The notes under the pieces are model-generated. The model searched no databases and was not told where the DNA came from. It was given only the letters and a program-made list of their open reading frames with translations. From Steroidobacter agaridevorans (GTDB lineage: Bacteria; Pseudomonadota; Gammaproteobacteria; Steroidobacterales; Steroidobacteraceae), in NCBI RefSeq assembly GCF_009932555.1, contig NZ_BLJO01000005.1, positions 339,556 through 403,555 on the forward strand: 64,000 nucleotides of DNA. Reading direction: 5' to 3'. The position numbers and the translations under genes are program-made. Positions 16,835 through 25,948 of this stretch are shown one piece after another. The stretch's first letter is position 1. Every line of letters starts with the position of its first letter.

Positions 16835-18598
16835 ATGAGCATGAAGCACGGATCCAAGCTGCTCGGTATCGCTACTGCCCTGGCGCTCTCGGGCGCAATC
16901 AGCCCGGCGTTGGCGCTCAATCCGGGCGACACCGTCGACAACTTCCGCCTGCTCGATCACACCGGCGCATCGCGCCAGCTCTACTATCTTTCCGACATGA
17001 AGGCCGTCGTGCTGATGGCCCAGGGCAACGGCTGCGAAGTCGTTCGCAAGTCGCTGCCGGAAATGCAGGCGCTGCGAGACAAATATCGCGCGCAGGGCGT
17101 CGAGTTGTTGATGATCAACTCCAACCTCGCCGACACGCGCGACGCCATTGCAAAGGAAGCGAAGGCACAGGGCATCGACCTGCCCATCCTGCTCGATGAG
17201 ACCCAGATCATCGGCGAGTCGCTCGGCCTGAAGCGCAACGGCGAATTGCTGGTCATCAACACCAAAGGTTGGAAGGTTGCCTATCGCGGCCCGGTGTCCG
17301 CCGGCGGCACACCGTACGCGGCCAATGCGCTCGATGCAGTCATCAATGCCAAGGCGGTGACCACCGCGCAGGTCGATGCCAGCAACGGCAAAGGCTGCGA
17401 CCTGAAATTCCCCGAAGCCGATCGCAAACAGGCGCACGCGAAAATCTCCTACGAGAAGACCATCGCGCCCATGCTCATCGACAATTGCGTGACCTGCCAT
17501 CGCACCGGCGGCATCGGCCCGTGGCAGATGAGCAGCTACGACATGATCAAAGGCTTCAGCCCGATGATCCGCGAAGTGGTGCGCACCGAGCGCATGCCGC
17601 CATGGCACGCCGATCCGCATTACAACGTGTTCTCCAACGATCGTTCGCTCAGCAAGGACGAGATCAAGAACCTGGTGCACTGGATCGAAGCGGGCTCACC
17701 GCGCGGCAGCGGCAGCGATCCGCTCGCGGAACTGAAGAAACAATGGCCGGAGTGGGCGCTGGGCGAGCCGGACCTGGTCGTCGAGATTCCTGCGTTCGAG
17801 GTGCCGGCGACCGGCGTGATTCCGTATCAGATGCCGATGGTCGACAACCCGCTGGATCATGACGTATGGGTGCGCGCCGTCGACTTCCAGCCGGGCGATC
17901 GCACCGTGCTTCATCACATCATCGCGACCATGGGCACGAATGCCGAAAGCGTGCGCGATGGCGGCAGCCTCGGCGGTTATGTGCCGGGCGCCGGCCCGAT
18001 GATGCTGCCCAAAGAGACGGGCGTGCTGATCAAGAAGGACGCGAAGTTCTTCTTCCAGATGCACTACACCGTGAGCGGCAAGCCCGCACGCGACGTGAGC
18101 CGCATGGGTCTGTATTTCCGGAAGGATGCGCCTGAATATCAGATGCGCAGCGCCGTGCTGCTCAATCCGCGCCTGAAGATTCCGGCGAACACCAAGGAGC
18201 ACACCGAGTCGGCCTCGAAGACCTTCGACCACGACGTGATCGTCTACAACCTGCTGCCGCACTCGCATTTCCGCGGCAAGGCGTCGGACTTCATCGCGAC
18301 TTATCCGGACGGGCGCACCGAAGTGCTGCTGTCAGTGCCGAACTACGACTTCAACTGGCAGACCACGTACGAGCTGAAGACACCGAAGCTGCTGCCCGCC
18401 GGCACCAAGGTCACTCACCACACAACCTGGGACAACTCGGTGCAGAACAAGGCGAACCCGGATCCCAACCGCGTTGTGCCCTGGGGTCAGCAGACTTGGG
18501 ATGAAATGCTGTACGGCGTGGTTCGCTATCGCTATGTGAATGAGAGCGATGCGCCGACCGCGCCGCCGGCCAAGGTGTCGCAGACGGCGAGCGAATAG
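16835..18598 (+). CDS. Redoxin-cytochrome c-PHM-like copper monooxygenase fusion
   Basis: A 587-residue exported three-part protein. After a signal peptide (to about residue 28) comes a redoxin/AhpC-like fold (about 30-180) with one Cys (Cys67) in place of a CXXC. A single haem c site follows, CVTCH at 218-222. The C-terminal half (about 330-570) resembles the copper type II ascorbate-dependent monooxygenase fold: HH at 360-361 and His410 for one copper, HSH at 476-478 and Met558 in TWDEM for the other. It may be a periplasmic copper oxygenase fed by its own haem. Substrate unknown. The ATG at 16835 has AGGGG upstream. Confidence 0.82.
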   Translation: MSMKHGSKLLGIATALALSGAISPALALNPGDTVDNFRLLDHTGASRQLYYLSDMKAVVLMAQGNGCEVVRKSLPEMQALRDKYRAQGVELLMINSNLADTRDAIAKEAKAQGIDLPILLDETQIIGESLGLKRNGELLVINTKGWKVAYRGPVSAGGTPYAANALDAVINAKAVTTAQVDASNGKGCDLKFPEADRKQAHAKISYEKTIAPMLIDNCVTCHRTGGIGPWQMSSYDMIKGFSPMIREVVRTERMPPWHADPHYNVFSNDRSLSKDEIKNLVHWIEAGSPRGSGSDPLAELKKQWPEWALGEPDLVVEIPAFEVPATGVIPYQMPMVDNPLDHDVWVRAVDFQPGDRTVLHHIIATMGTNAESVRDGGSLGGYVPGAGPMMLPKETGVLIKKDAKFFFQMHYTVSGKPARDVSRMGLYFRKDAPEYQMRSAVLLNPRLKIPANTKEHTESASKTFDHDVIVYNLLPHSHFRGKASDFIATYPDGRTEVLLSVPNYDFNWQTTYELKTPKLLPAGTKVTHHTTWDNSVQNKANPDPNRVVPWGQQTWDEMLYGVVRYRYVNESDAPTAPPAKVSQTASE

Positions 18599-18602
18599 TT
18601 CT

Positions 18603-19007
18603 TCAATGAAACAACTGCAGCGCCCGCGGTATTGACGCCGCGGGCGTTGGCTTCCCTTCCAGAATCGCCGAGATGATGTCGATGCTCGGCGGCAGATCGG
18701 CCGGGTTGTAGGGCTTACCGATAAAGCCCAGTGCCAGATCCTGATTCTCGAACGCCGATGGATGTTGAGCACTGACGAACACGGCGGCGACGTGCAACTC
18801 GCGCAGCCGCTTCGCGAGCTCGACGCCGTCACCGGCGTGCATCAAATCGATATCGATGAGAGCGAGAGTCGGATGACCGGAGCGGGCCAGCTCCAGGCCC
18901 TCTTCAAGCGTGGCGGCGGGGCCTAATGTCTTGTGTCCTGCATGCTCCAGCTCGGCAACCGTGCTCAGCGCGCAGATCGGCTCGTCCTCTACTACCAGTA
19001 TCAACAT
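18603..19007 (-). CDS. Stand-alone response regulator receiver protein
   Basis: A 134-residue CheY-like receiver with no output domain. It has the acidic pocket (VVEDEP), the phosphoacceptor Asp in LALIDIDLM, the Ser/Thr of FVSAQHPSAF and the Lys of FIGKPYNP. The ATG at 19007 opens MLILVVEDEP directly on the fold; in-frame sequence upstream is not receiver-like. No kinase gene is adjacent, so it is an orphan. It converges on the copper oxygenase gene with four bases between stops. Confidence 0.85.
   Translation of the reverse strand: MLILVVEDEPICALSTVAELEHAGHKTLGPAATLEEGLELARSGHPTLALIDIDLMHAGDGVELAKRLRELHVAAVFVSAQHPSAFENQDLALGFIGKPYNPADLPPSIDIISAILEGKPTPAASIPRALQLFH
18621..18646. terminator. 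Hairpin in the convergent 3' region
   Basis: CGCCCGCGG and CCGCGGGCG form a perfect 9-bp stem around an 8-base loop, 23 bases past the plus-strand fusion gene and inside the 3' end of the receiver gene. No T-tract follows, so it is a possible Rho-type or stabilising element for the plus-strand transcript. Confidence 0.35.
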
Positions 19008-19151
19008 CTTCGTTTTGACTGCGACAGCATCTCCTGAAAATGCCAACGTCGCACAAACGCGAATCGTTCCTGCCCGAGAACGCAAAGTTGTGCGACGGCA
19101 GTCGGAGAATCAATCACATAGGCACTCGCGACTACGCGAAAGCCGAAGCGC

Positions 19152-20633
19152 TCAATTCACATAGATGGGATTGCCGAGCAGCGCCAGGTTGCCGGCGGCG
19201 TCGCGCACATCGATGCGAATCCAATGATGCTTGCCATCGGATGTTTCCTCGAAGGACCACGAGTGCGTGGCCGCCGGAATCGCGGTGCGCCGAGTCATTT
19301 TCCCGTCGCGAATGATTTCGGCGGTGCCGCCCGTCATGCGCTCGATGCGAGCCGTGAAGGTCACAGATTGCTTTTCCGGCACTGAGAGCTGACCGCCCAT
19401 CGCGACCGTCGATTCCCGATACGTGGCGCTCAGCTCGAGCTTGCGATCGCGCGAACCCGCGGTGTCGACGAAGACATTGCCGGCGCGAATGCCCGCCATG
19501 ATTCCATCGATGCTCAACTCCTGCGCATACACGACGGTCGTAGGTATGCCGATTCGTCCCGGTGGAGGGACGCTCTTCGACGTCACATCATGAGTGTCGC
19601 TGCCGCCGATCGCGGTGAGGCGATGGCCCTTTTGCAGTTGCTCGTGCCAGAACGGAATGCCCGTGACGGGGCTTTCCACATCGTTGCCGTTCACGACCTC
19701 TACGGCCTGGACGAGCGACAGGTCCGCCGGCGGATTCGGCGACCAGCCGCAACCCATGCAGGCTTCGCCGGTCGGCACTCGCGGATGATTGATCGACACC
19801 AGCGCGCCTTTGTTTTTTGCTTCCGTGAGCAGCGTGTTCCAATCGGGGACCTCTGCGCTGCCGACACGGAAGTCGACGACCTCGCGCAGATTGAATGCAT
19901 TGGCATGACCTTGAAACGTCGTCATCTCCATGCCGGGGATCAAGAGCAATCTGTCGAAGTATGGCTGCAGCGCGGTCAGCTCTTTGACATGCGAATTGGT
20001 GTTGTGGTCCGTGAACGCGATGAAGTCGAGCCCGCGGTTGGCGGCCGCGTCCAGCGTCAGGAACAACGGACAAGGCACCCGCTTCTCGCCGCTCTTGGTC
20101 GCACAGTTGCCATCGCTGTGCTCGCTGTGCATGTGCAAGTCGCCGCGATACCAACCGGCTTCCGATTTGAGCGGCGCCGGCTCGGTCGGAAGCCCGTGCT
20201 TCTCGTTGCGCTGGAAATAAACTTCCGCGGTGAATTCGGAAGTTTGGCCGTTGCGAATGTTCGGCACACCGAGCAGCAGTTGCCATCGCCCTGGCGTGAC
20301 CGGCCCGGATAGATAGGAAGGTGTCGCGTCGCTCGCCGAGAGCGTGAATGACCGCTTGTTTCCGCCGCTCCAGCCGCGGAACTCGTTCTCGAACTTTTCG
20401 CCCGGCCCGAGCAAGCCCACGTCGATCGTCGTGCGCGCTTCGCGGCCGGTGTAGTCGAAACGAATCTCCAGCGCCTTTACTCCATCCGGAACGTCGAACG
20501 GCAGCAGGCGATAGGTGCGATACGCCTTATCGGTGATGGTGTCGCGAAGAATGAGATCAGGCGCCGGCGTGGCCGCGTGCGAACTCGTCGCAACAGCCAA
20601 ACAAACCAGTGCAAGCAGGGTGGCAAATCGCAT
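19152..20633 (-). CDS. CehA/McbA-family PHP-domain metallohydrolase, exported
   Basis: A 493-residue protein with a signal peptide (MRFATLLALVCLAVATSSHA). An N-terminal beta-rich domain (about 25-155) precedes a PHP-type metal phosphoesterase core. The core has GDLHMHSEHSDGN (about 168-180), FIAFTDHNTNSH, PGMEMTTFQGHANAF, SINHPRVP and GGSDTHDV, which supply the His/Asp metal ligands. A C-terminal beta domain follows. This is the layout of the CehA/McbA group, named after carbamate hydrolases, but natural substrates vary and none can be assigned. An intrinsic terminator ends 14 bases upstream of its ATG. Confidence 0.85.
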   Translation of the reverse strand: MRFATLLALVCLAVATSSHAATPAPDLILRDTITDKAYRTYRLLPFDVPDGVKALEIRFDYTGREARTTIDVGLLGPGEKFENEFRGWSGGNKRSFTLSASDATPSYLSGPVTPGRWQLLLGVPNIRNGQTSEFTAEVYFQRNEKHGLPTEPAPLKSEAGWYRGDLHMHSEHSDGNCATKSGEKRVPCPLFLTLDAAANRGLDFIAFTDHNTNSHVKELTALQPYFDRLLLIPGMEMTTFQGHANAFNLREVVDFRVGSAEVPDWNTLLTEAKNKGALVSINHPRVPTGEACMGCGWSPNPPADLSLVQAVEVVNGNDVESPVTGIPFWHEQLQKGHRLTAIGGSDTHDVTSKSVPPPGRIGIPTTVVYAQELSIDGIMAGIRAGNVFVDTAGSRDRKLELSATYRESTVAMGGQLSVPEKQSVTFTARIERMTGGTAEIIRDGKMTRRTAIPAATHSWSFEETSDGKHHWIRIDVRDAAGNLALLGNPIYVN

Positions 20634-20646
20634 AGAACCTCAAACG

Positions 20647-20672
20647 AAAAAGGGCGGCACGAAGTGCCGCCC
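20647..20672 (-). terminator. Intrinsic terminator after the TonB receptor gene
   Basis: On the minus strand GGGCGGCAC, loop TTC, GTGCCGCCC is followed directly by five T residues. It lies 24 bases after the TonB receptor stop and 14 bases before the CehA-type ATG, so it should separate the two transcripts. Confidence 0.8.
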
Positions 20673-20695
20673 CCTCAATCATGCCCGCGGTCGCG

Positions 20696-23176
20696 TTAGA
20701 AATCCCACGTCAGCGAGAAACGGAAGTTCCTGCCGTAGATCGGGCGCGCGATGAAGAATGGCGAATTCGCCTCGCCGCTGACGAACGTGCCAGCGCGCGG
20801 GTTGCCTTCTGTCAGGCCCACTTCATTCAACAGGTTCTCGCCGCGTACGTAGACCGTCATGCGCTCGATCGGCGACCAGCTCAGGTTCGCACTGAGCACG
20901 TCGTACGAAGGCAGCTTCGTGACGTTGGCTGCATCGGTAAAACGATCGCCGAAGTACTGATAGTCCACCTCGAAGCGCACCTGCTCGGCAAGTTTGAAAG
21001 CCGGCGTCACCCGATAGCTCACTTCCGGCACGCGCAGCAGGCGGTTGCCGGTGAAGTCGACCGTCGTCGGCGTGCCGTTGACCAACGTGGTCTGCACGAA
21101 GTCGCCGAACTCCGGATCCTGCCAGGTCGCGCTGAAGCCGATGTCCAACCAATCGGTCGCGACGACCGTGCCTTCGAGCTCGACACCCAGCGTTTCGGTA
21201 TCGGTGAAGACGTTCACCTGATCGTAGTTGCCGGTCGTCGGGTTGTAACGAGTATCGCCGAACCGGAACTTGTCGTACTGGGTCTGGAACAGCGTCGCGT
21301 ACAACGAGAAGCGGTCCGAGTCGTATTTGTAGCCGGCCTCGATGAAATCCATCGTGCGAATCACCGGCGTCGCGAAGGCGTTGGTGATGTAATCGCCGAC
21401 GCTCGGCAGACGGAACGTCGAGGTATAGCGCGCGAACACGCCCATGCTCTCGAGGAATTGCCAGTTCACGCCCGCGGTCCAGCCGAAATCGTCGTAATCG
21501 GTGTCGAAGCGGTCGTACACGCCGGTGCCAGCGAGGACGGCGTCATCGGCCGTGCTCTGCAAAATGCCCAGGTTGCGCGCAGCGGACTGCTCTACCTTGC
21601 CTTCGACGTCGACCTGCTCATAGCGCGCACCCAGGTCGATGCGCCACTGGTCGTTCAAGCTCCACTCATCGGAGAGATACAACGCCTTGGTGAACGACTC
21701 GCCCTCGCCATTCGCGAACTCCGAGCCATAACGAATGAAGCCATTGTCGCTGAGCGTCCGCACCGGATTGCCCGCGGCGTCGACGGCGACCAGGTCGAGC
21801 AGGCGAGCATTGTCGCGAACGTCGATGATCGCATTCGCCGAGTAGCGATCGAATGCCTCGTCGACCTTGGCCAGATAGACGCCGATGGCAACGTCATGCT
21901 TCTGGCCCGCGATCTCGAAATTGCGCATCAGGCGCAGATCGTTGAGCAACTCGTCGAGGGGCACGTGCACCTGGCGGAAGGAACCGTCGCTGGTGAGCCC
22001 GTTGCCGTTCTGGTTCGCAACGTTGAAGACCTCGTTCGGCGCGTTCACATAGCGAAGTTGCACATCCACCGCACCAGGGACGAGCGTGCCGATGTTGGCG
22101 CGCGCCGCTGCGAGCCGAGCCGCGGCGGTGACCGGCGTGTTCGGGAACAGGCCGATGCGCGAGCTTTCCGATTCGCGATAACGCGTGCCATTGCTCAATT
22201 TCCAATCGCCAGGCAGCTGATATTCGAACCGCAACGTGTACTGAGTGAGCTCGACATCCGTGCCGCGATCGATATCGAGCGGGAACGTGCCATCGGCATC
22301 GCGCAGCGTGACCCGGCGGGTGTCCGGACCCGACAGCGTGCCGAAATGCTCATCGATGCCCGGCACGCCGACCACATCGCCGTCGGCGTCATAGGTCAGC
22401 GGCAAGCCGGTGTAGAAAATGACGCGGTCATCGATGCGCTTGACGTTGAAGTCCACCGAGCCGTTGTCGAACGAACGGCCGACCGCAAAGCGCAGCTGAC
22501 CGCCCTTGTTCGCGGTGTAACCCGCATCGCGCACGCCATCGTCTTCACGATAGAAGCCGCCGAAGCCGAGGCGCCAGTCGCCGACCGGCAAGTTGTACCA
22601 GCCATCGACGCGACGCAGGCCGTAGTCGCTGCTCTCGACCTTGACGGTGCCGCCCGCGACGTCGCCGGGCTTGCGAGTGATGAAGTTCACGACGCCGCCG
22701 GGCGCGTTCGACGAGAACATCGATGCCGGTCCGCCGCGCACCACTTCGATACGATCGATGGTGTCATCGAGGCGGAACGATTGATCGGCGTTCAACCAGC
22801 CGAGGCCGGGATCGTGCTGCACCGGCAGGCCATCTTCTTCCATGGCTACCGCCGAGAACCCTTCTTCGGGAATGCCGCGCGCACGAATATTCGCGCTGGC
22901 TTCACCGCCGGTGGACTCGACCCAGAAGCCCGGCACCGAGCCGAGGGCGTCGGCGACACCGAGCGGTGCATCCATGCGCAACGATTCGGCATTGATGGTC
23001 GTGACGGCATAGCTCACTTCCACCTTGCGGATCTCTTCCACACCGGCACGGCCGGTGACGACGACTTCTTCTAAGTTGGCGGAGGTGCCGGCGTCCTGCG
23101 CCTGAGCAAACCCGGCAACAAACAAGGGCAGCGCTATGACGAGTTGACGACGAATAGCGTGGCTGAGCTGCGACAT
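20696..23176 (-). CDS. TonB-dependent outer-membrane receptor
   Basis: An 826-residue outer-membrane active transporter. A signal peptide ends at GFAQAQ, then a TonB-box-like segment (LEEVVVTGR), a plug domain (to about residue 170, with IDRIEVVRGGPASMFSSNAPGG) and a 22-strand barrel ending in FRFSLTWDF, the aromatic terminus typical of barrels. No STN domain, so it is not expected to signal through FecR. It is a clear paralogue of the receptor at 56571-59318. Substrate unknown. The ATG at 23176 follows a two-hairpin leader element. Confidence 0.93.
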   Translation of the reverse strand: MSQLSHAIRRQLVIALPLFVAGFAQAQDAGTSANLEEVVVTGRAGVEEIRKVEVSYAVTTINAESLRMDAPLGVADALGSVPGFWVESTGGEASANIRARGIPEEGFSAVAMEEDGLPVQHDPGLGWLNADQSFRLDDTIDRIEVVRGGPASMFSSNAPGGVVNFITRKPGDVAGGTVKVESSDYGLRRVDGWYNLPVGDWRLGFGGFYREDDGVRDAGYTANKGGQLRFAVGRSFDNGSVDFNVKRIDDRVIFYTGLPLTYDADGDVVGVPGIDEHFGTLSGPDTRRVTLRDADGTFPLDIDRGTDVELTQYTLRFEYQLPGDWKLSNGTRYRESESSRIGLFPNTPVTAAARLAAARANIGTLVPGAVDVQLRYVNAPNEVFNVANQNGNGLTSDGSFRQVHVPLDELLNDLRLMRNFEIAGQKHDVAIGVYLAKVDEAFDRYSANAIIDVRDNARLLDLVAVDAAGNPVRTLSDNGFIRYGSEFANGEGESFTKALYLSDEWSLNDQWRIDLGARYEQVDVEGKVEQSAARNLGILQSTADDAVLAGTGVYDRFDTDYDDFGWTAGVNWQFLESMGVFARYTSTFRLPSVGDYITNAFATPVIRTMDFIEAGYKYDSDRFSLYATLFQTQYDKFRFGDTRYNPTTGNYDQVNVFTDTETLGVELEGTVVATDWLDIGFSATWQDPEFGDFVQTTLVNGTPTTVDFTGNRLLRVPEVSYRVTPAFKLAEQVRFEVDYQYFGDRFTDAANVTKLPSYDVLSANLSWSPIERMTVYVRGENLLNEVGLTEGNPRAGTFVSGEANSPFFIARPIYGRNFRFSLTWDF

Positions 23177-23199
23177 ATGACCGTGGCGTCCTTCTATGT

Positions 23200-23260
23200 A
23201 TTGTCGAAAGCGGCCGAGGCCCTTTCGACACGTCCGGCAAAAGGCGTGACTTTTGCCGGA
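23200..23260. repeat. Two-hairpin element, copy A
   Basis: A 61-bp segment containing two perfect stems: TGTCGAAAG/CTTTCGACA (9 bp, 23202-23230) and TCCGGCAAAAG/CTTTTGCCGGA (11 bp, 6-base loop, ending at 23260). It recurs at 62976-63036 with three substitutions. Here it lies in the leader of the minus-strand TonB receptor gene, its nearest edge 23 bases before the ATG. It could be an RNA leader, a REP-like element or a protein-binding site. Confidence 0.75.
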
Positions 23261-23443
23261 CTCTGCTTCGGAAATGCGGCGCATGCTCGTGCGAGCACGT
23301 TAAGGATCGATGACAGCATAGTGACGTGGGCGTGACAATCGTCAGTTTTCAGAAGAAACAAAATGTGATTTCCGGCCGACGTCCGTTGGAACGCAACCAA
23401 TGCGTCATGGATTTACCCCGGTTCGTTTCAGGAGGTGATGCTC

Positions 23444-24061
23444 ATGAACAAGTATGTCGGTCTCGTCGCAATCGCTGCCTTGATCGGCGCCTGTGGTCAA
23501 AAAGAGCACACCGCTCCGACCTCCGACGCGCCACCGCCTGCGGGCGACGGTCCATCGGTTGCAACTACTACCGAACCCGAGACGAGGGCGACCGCCGAAG
23601 CCACCGCTGGAGCGGCCGTGAAACTCTCGCCCACTCAAGGCAACACCGCGAACGGCGCGTTGAAGATCACCGCCGCGGGCACGGGAGTAAAAATTTCAGG
23701 AATGGTCCAGGGACTGAAGCCCGACAGCGAGTTCGGTTTTCATTTTCATGAGAAGGGCGATTGCAGCGCGCCCGACGCCACCAGCGCCGGCGCCCATTTC
23801 AATCCCACCAGCCAGGATCACGGCAACCCGCAAGCCCAGCCGCATCACGCCGGCGACATGTTGAATGTGAAGTCGGACGCGCAGGGCGTCGCCGAGGTCG
23901 ACATCGACAATCCCGAGGTCTCACTGCAATCGGGTCAGCCCAACGATGTCCTCGGCATAGCGCTCGTGGTGCATGCGAAGCCCGACGACTACACGACGCA
24001 GCCGTCCGGCAACTCCGGCGACCGCATCGCTTGCGGTGTCATCGCGGTTCAAACGAACTGA
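23444..24061 (+). CDS. sodC: Cu/Zn superoxide dismutase, lipoprotein
   Basis: A 205-residue protein with a lipobox (IGAC), a low-complexity Pro/Thr/Ala linker to about residue 60 and a complete Cu/Zn SOD domain. Copper and zinc ligands are in FHFHEKGDCS, AGAHFNP, HHAGDM and LVVHAKPDDY, and the structural disulfide partner in IACGVIAV. It should detoxify superoxide at the periplasmic face of the envelope. Of several in-frame starts I chose the ATG at 23444 because GGAGG lies eight bases upstream. Its last 23 bases overlap the end of the convergent glycosyltransferase gene. Confidence 0.92.
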   Translation: MNKYVGLVAIAALIGACGQKEHTAPTSDAPPPAGDGPSVATTTEPETRATAEATAGAAVKLSPTQGNTANGALKITAAGTGVKISGMVQGLKPDSEFGFHFHEKGDCSAPDATSAGAHFNPTSQDHGNPQAQPHHAGDMLNVKSDAQGVAEVDIDNPEVSLQSGQPNDVLGIALVVHAKPDDYTTQPSGNSGDRIACGVIAVQTN

Positions 24062-25805
24062 TCGATTCAGTCGAAACTCGAGGCGGCGGCGCGTAGCGAT
24101 ACAGCGCCGCTGCTTTGCCTTGCGCCACGCATTTCGCATTCGGCTTGCCTCGCACGATGAACCACTCCATGCGATTGGCCATGCCCAATGACTGGGCGGC
24201 GGTTTCGCCGAAACATAGCTGCCGGGCGTAATCGTTGACGACCAGCTGGCGCTGCTCCGAGCCGCTCAACCACAGCGCCGCGTCCGCCGCTTCCTGATCC
24301 GCTTCTCTCCAACGCGCGTGCCCGAAGTGAACGATGGGACGATGCACGTTGAGCAGATACTGCTCCTTGAAGCCGACGAAGCCGAGCTCGGCGGTGGGAT
24401 CGTCGATCTGCTCGACCCGCTTGATGAAGGCAGCACCCGAACGAGTGCTGTTCATCACGGGATTGACCCAGTAGCTCACCGTGAGCAACGCGGTGGCAAG
24501 CAAGCCTGCGTAAGCCAGGATTCCCCGCGCCGGCCTGACGAGCGCGCAGATCAAGACGCCCGCGATGCCGATCGACAGCAGCGGACCGAAGACGTCGATC
24601 TCATAACTGGCAATGAGCTCGAGGCGCTTGGCCGGTTGTATCTGAACGTACGACGCGCCGAGCAAACAAAGCAGTGCGATCGCCGCGGACAGAATGAACA
24701 ACGTTCGCTGCACCGAGCGACGTTGCATCAGATCCAATAGATAGGGACCGCTCGCGAGCGCGACCGCCGGCAGCGCGGGCAGAATGTAGACGCCGCGCTT
24801 GCCGCTGCTGAAACTGAAGAACAACACGACCAGCACGATCCAAGCCGTCAGCAGCCCGACGCGCAAGTCGCCCGCCTGCCACGCTTTGCGCCAATGAGGC
24901 ACGAGCCAGGGCAGCAGCAACGTCAGCGGCAGCCACAAGCCGGGAATCACTTCGACGATGAAATACCAGAACGGCTCGCGGTGATGCCACGCATCCGTGT
25001 AGCGGCCGACGGTTTGATGAAACAGGATTTCGTCGCGGTATGCCGCGAGTGTCGGATCGCCATTGGCTGCCAACAGCATCGGCACGAGCCACGTGCTCAC
25101 GGCCAGCAGAAATGCCAGCGGCCCGATGAACCACAGCCCGACACTCGTGCTCCGCATGCGTGGCGACCAACGCGGGCCACGCATTGCTGCGAAGGGAATC
25201 AACATCAACAACGGCAGAAAGCCGACGCCCTTGGTGATCACACCAAACCCGGCGGCAGCCCAGCCCAGCGCGTACCAACCCCACGCTGGCCCAAGTAATA
25301 AATGCCGGACCAATCCATAGAGTCCGAGCACGACCCAGAACAACAGTGTCGCGTCGATCTGCGCCTGGCGCACTTGCCAGACAAATTGAACGGTCAGCAG
25401 CAGCGCCAGCGCGGCGGCGAGGCCCGTCTCGCGATTCCACAGCCGACGGCCGAGGTCATGAATAAGGAGCAGACAGGCGAGGCCACTGAGCAATGACGGC
25501 AATAAGAACGCGATGCGCAACGAGCCGGTCGCCAGCAGCGACAGCCCCATGATCCAGAAGTACAACGGCGGCTTGTCGGCATAGACATCGCCGCCGACGC
25601 GAGGCAACAGCCACTCGCCGGTCGCCACCATGTCACGGACGATCAATGCGAAGCGCGGCTCATCCGCAGGCCAGGGGTCGCGCAGCCCGATGCCGGTCGC
25701 GATCAGTAGTAACCCAAGCCCCAGGAGCCAAAACAAGTCGAGCCGGACATCGCGCGCGCCAGTGTCGCCGACGCGAAACACCTTCTGGATCCAACTCGCC
25801 TGCAT
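24039..25805 (-). CDS. ArnT-like phospholipid-linked glycosyltransferase (GT39/GT83 type)
   Basis: A 588-residue polytopic inner-membrane protein with about 12 hydrophobic segments. The first periplasmic loop carries DPWPADEPRFALI, the acidic motif of ArnT-type transferases, followed by ADKPPLYFW. A soluble C-terminal domain starts near residue 450. The family moves a sugar from an undecaprenyl carrier, classically aminoarabinose to lipid A. No aminoarabinose synthesis genes are in view, so the sugar is uncertain. It diverges from eptA, another lipid A modifier, across a 143-bp gap. Confidence 0.85.
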   Translation of the reverse strand: MQASWIQKVFRVGDTGARDVRLDLFWLLGLGLLLIATGIGLRDPWPADEPRFALIVRDMVATGEWLLPRVGGDVYADKPPLYFWIMGLSLLATGSLRIAFLLPSLLSGLACLLLIHDLGRRLWNRETGLAAALALLLTVQFVWQVRQAQIDATLLFWVVLGLYGLVRHLLLGPAWGWYALGWAAAGFGVITKGVGFLPLLMLIPFAAMRGPRWSPRMRSTSVGLWFIGPLAFLLAVSTWLVPMLLAANGDPTLAAYRDEILFHQTVGRYTDAWHHREPFWYFIVEVIPGLWLPLTLLLPWLVPHWRKAWQAGDLRVGLLTAWIVLVVLFFSFSSGKRGVYILPALPAVALASGPYLLDLMQRRSVQRTLFILSAAIALLCLLGASYVQIQPAKRLELIASYEIDVFGPLLSIGIAGVLICALVRPARGILAYAGLLATALLTVSYWVNPVMNSTRSGAAFIKRVEQIDDPTAELGFVGFKEQYLLNVHRPIVHFGHARWREADQEAADAALWLSGSEQRQLVVNDYARQLCFGETAAQSLGMANRMEWFIVRGKPNAKCVAQGKAAALYRYAPPPRVSTESISSFEPR

Positions 25806-25948
25806 CTTTCACCTTGCGTCTGAAAGTGCGGCGATTATGCCTAAGCCGCCGCAAATTGGTGTTGGACGAGACTTGTGGAAAAAACCAATCGCGTTCGGCG
25901 CAAATTTATTTTCGATTGGGCGCAGCGCGGCCGGCCGTCCAACGGTCG

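Noticed and set aside
20681-23074. A 797-codon open frame antisense to the TonB receptor gene
   Set aside because: Long antisense frames are expected in GC-rich DNA opposite well-coded genes. The translation is rich in Arg/His/Val/Ala without domains, while the minus strand encodes an obvious receptor.
25806-25948. Search for a PmrA-type CTAAG direct repeat before eptA and the ArnT-like gene
   Set aside because: Only one CTAAG half-site (in GCCTAAGCC) is visible, with no partner at 11 bp, so I do not claim control by the two-component system at 46638.
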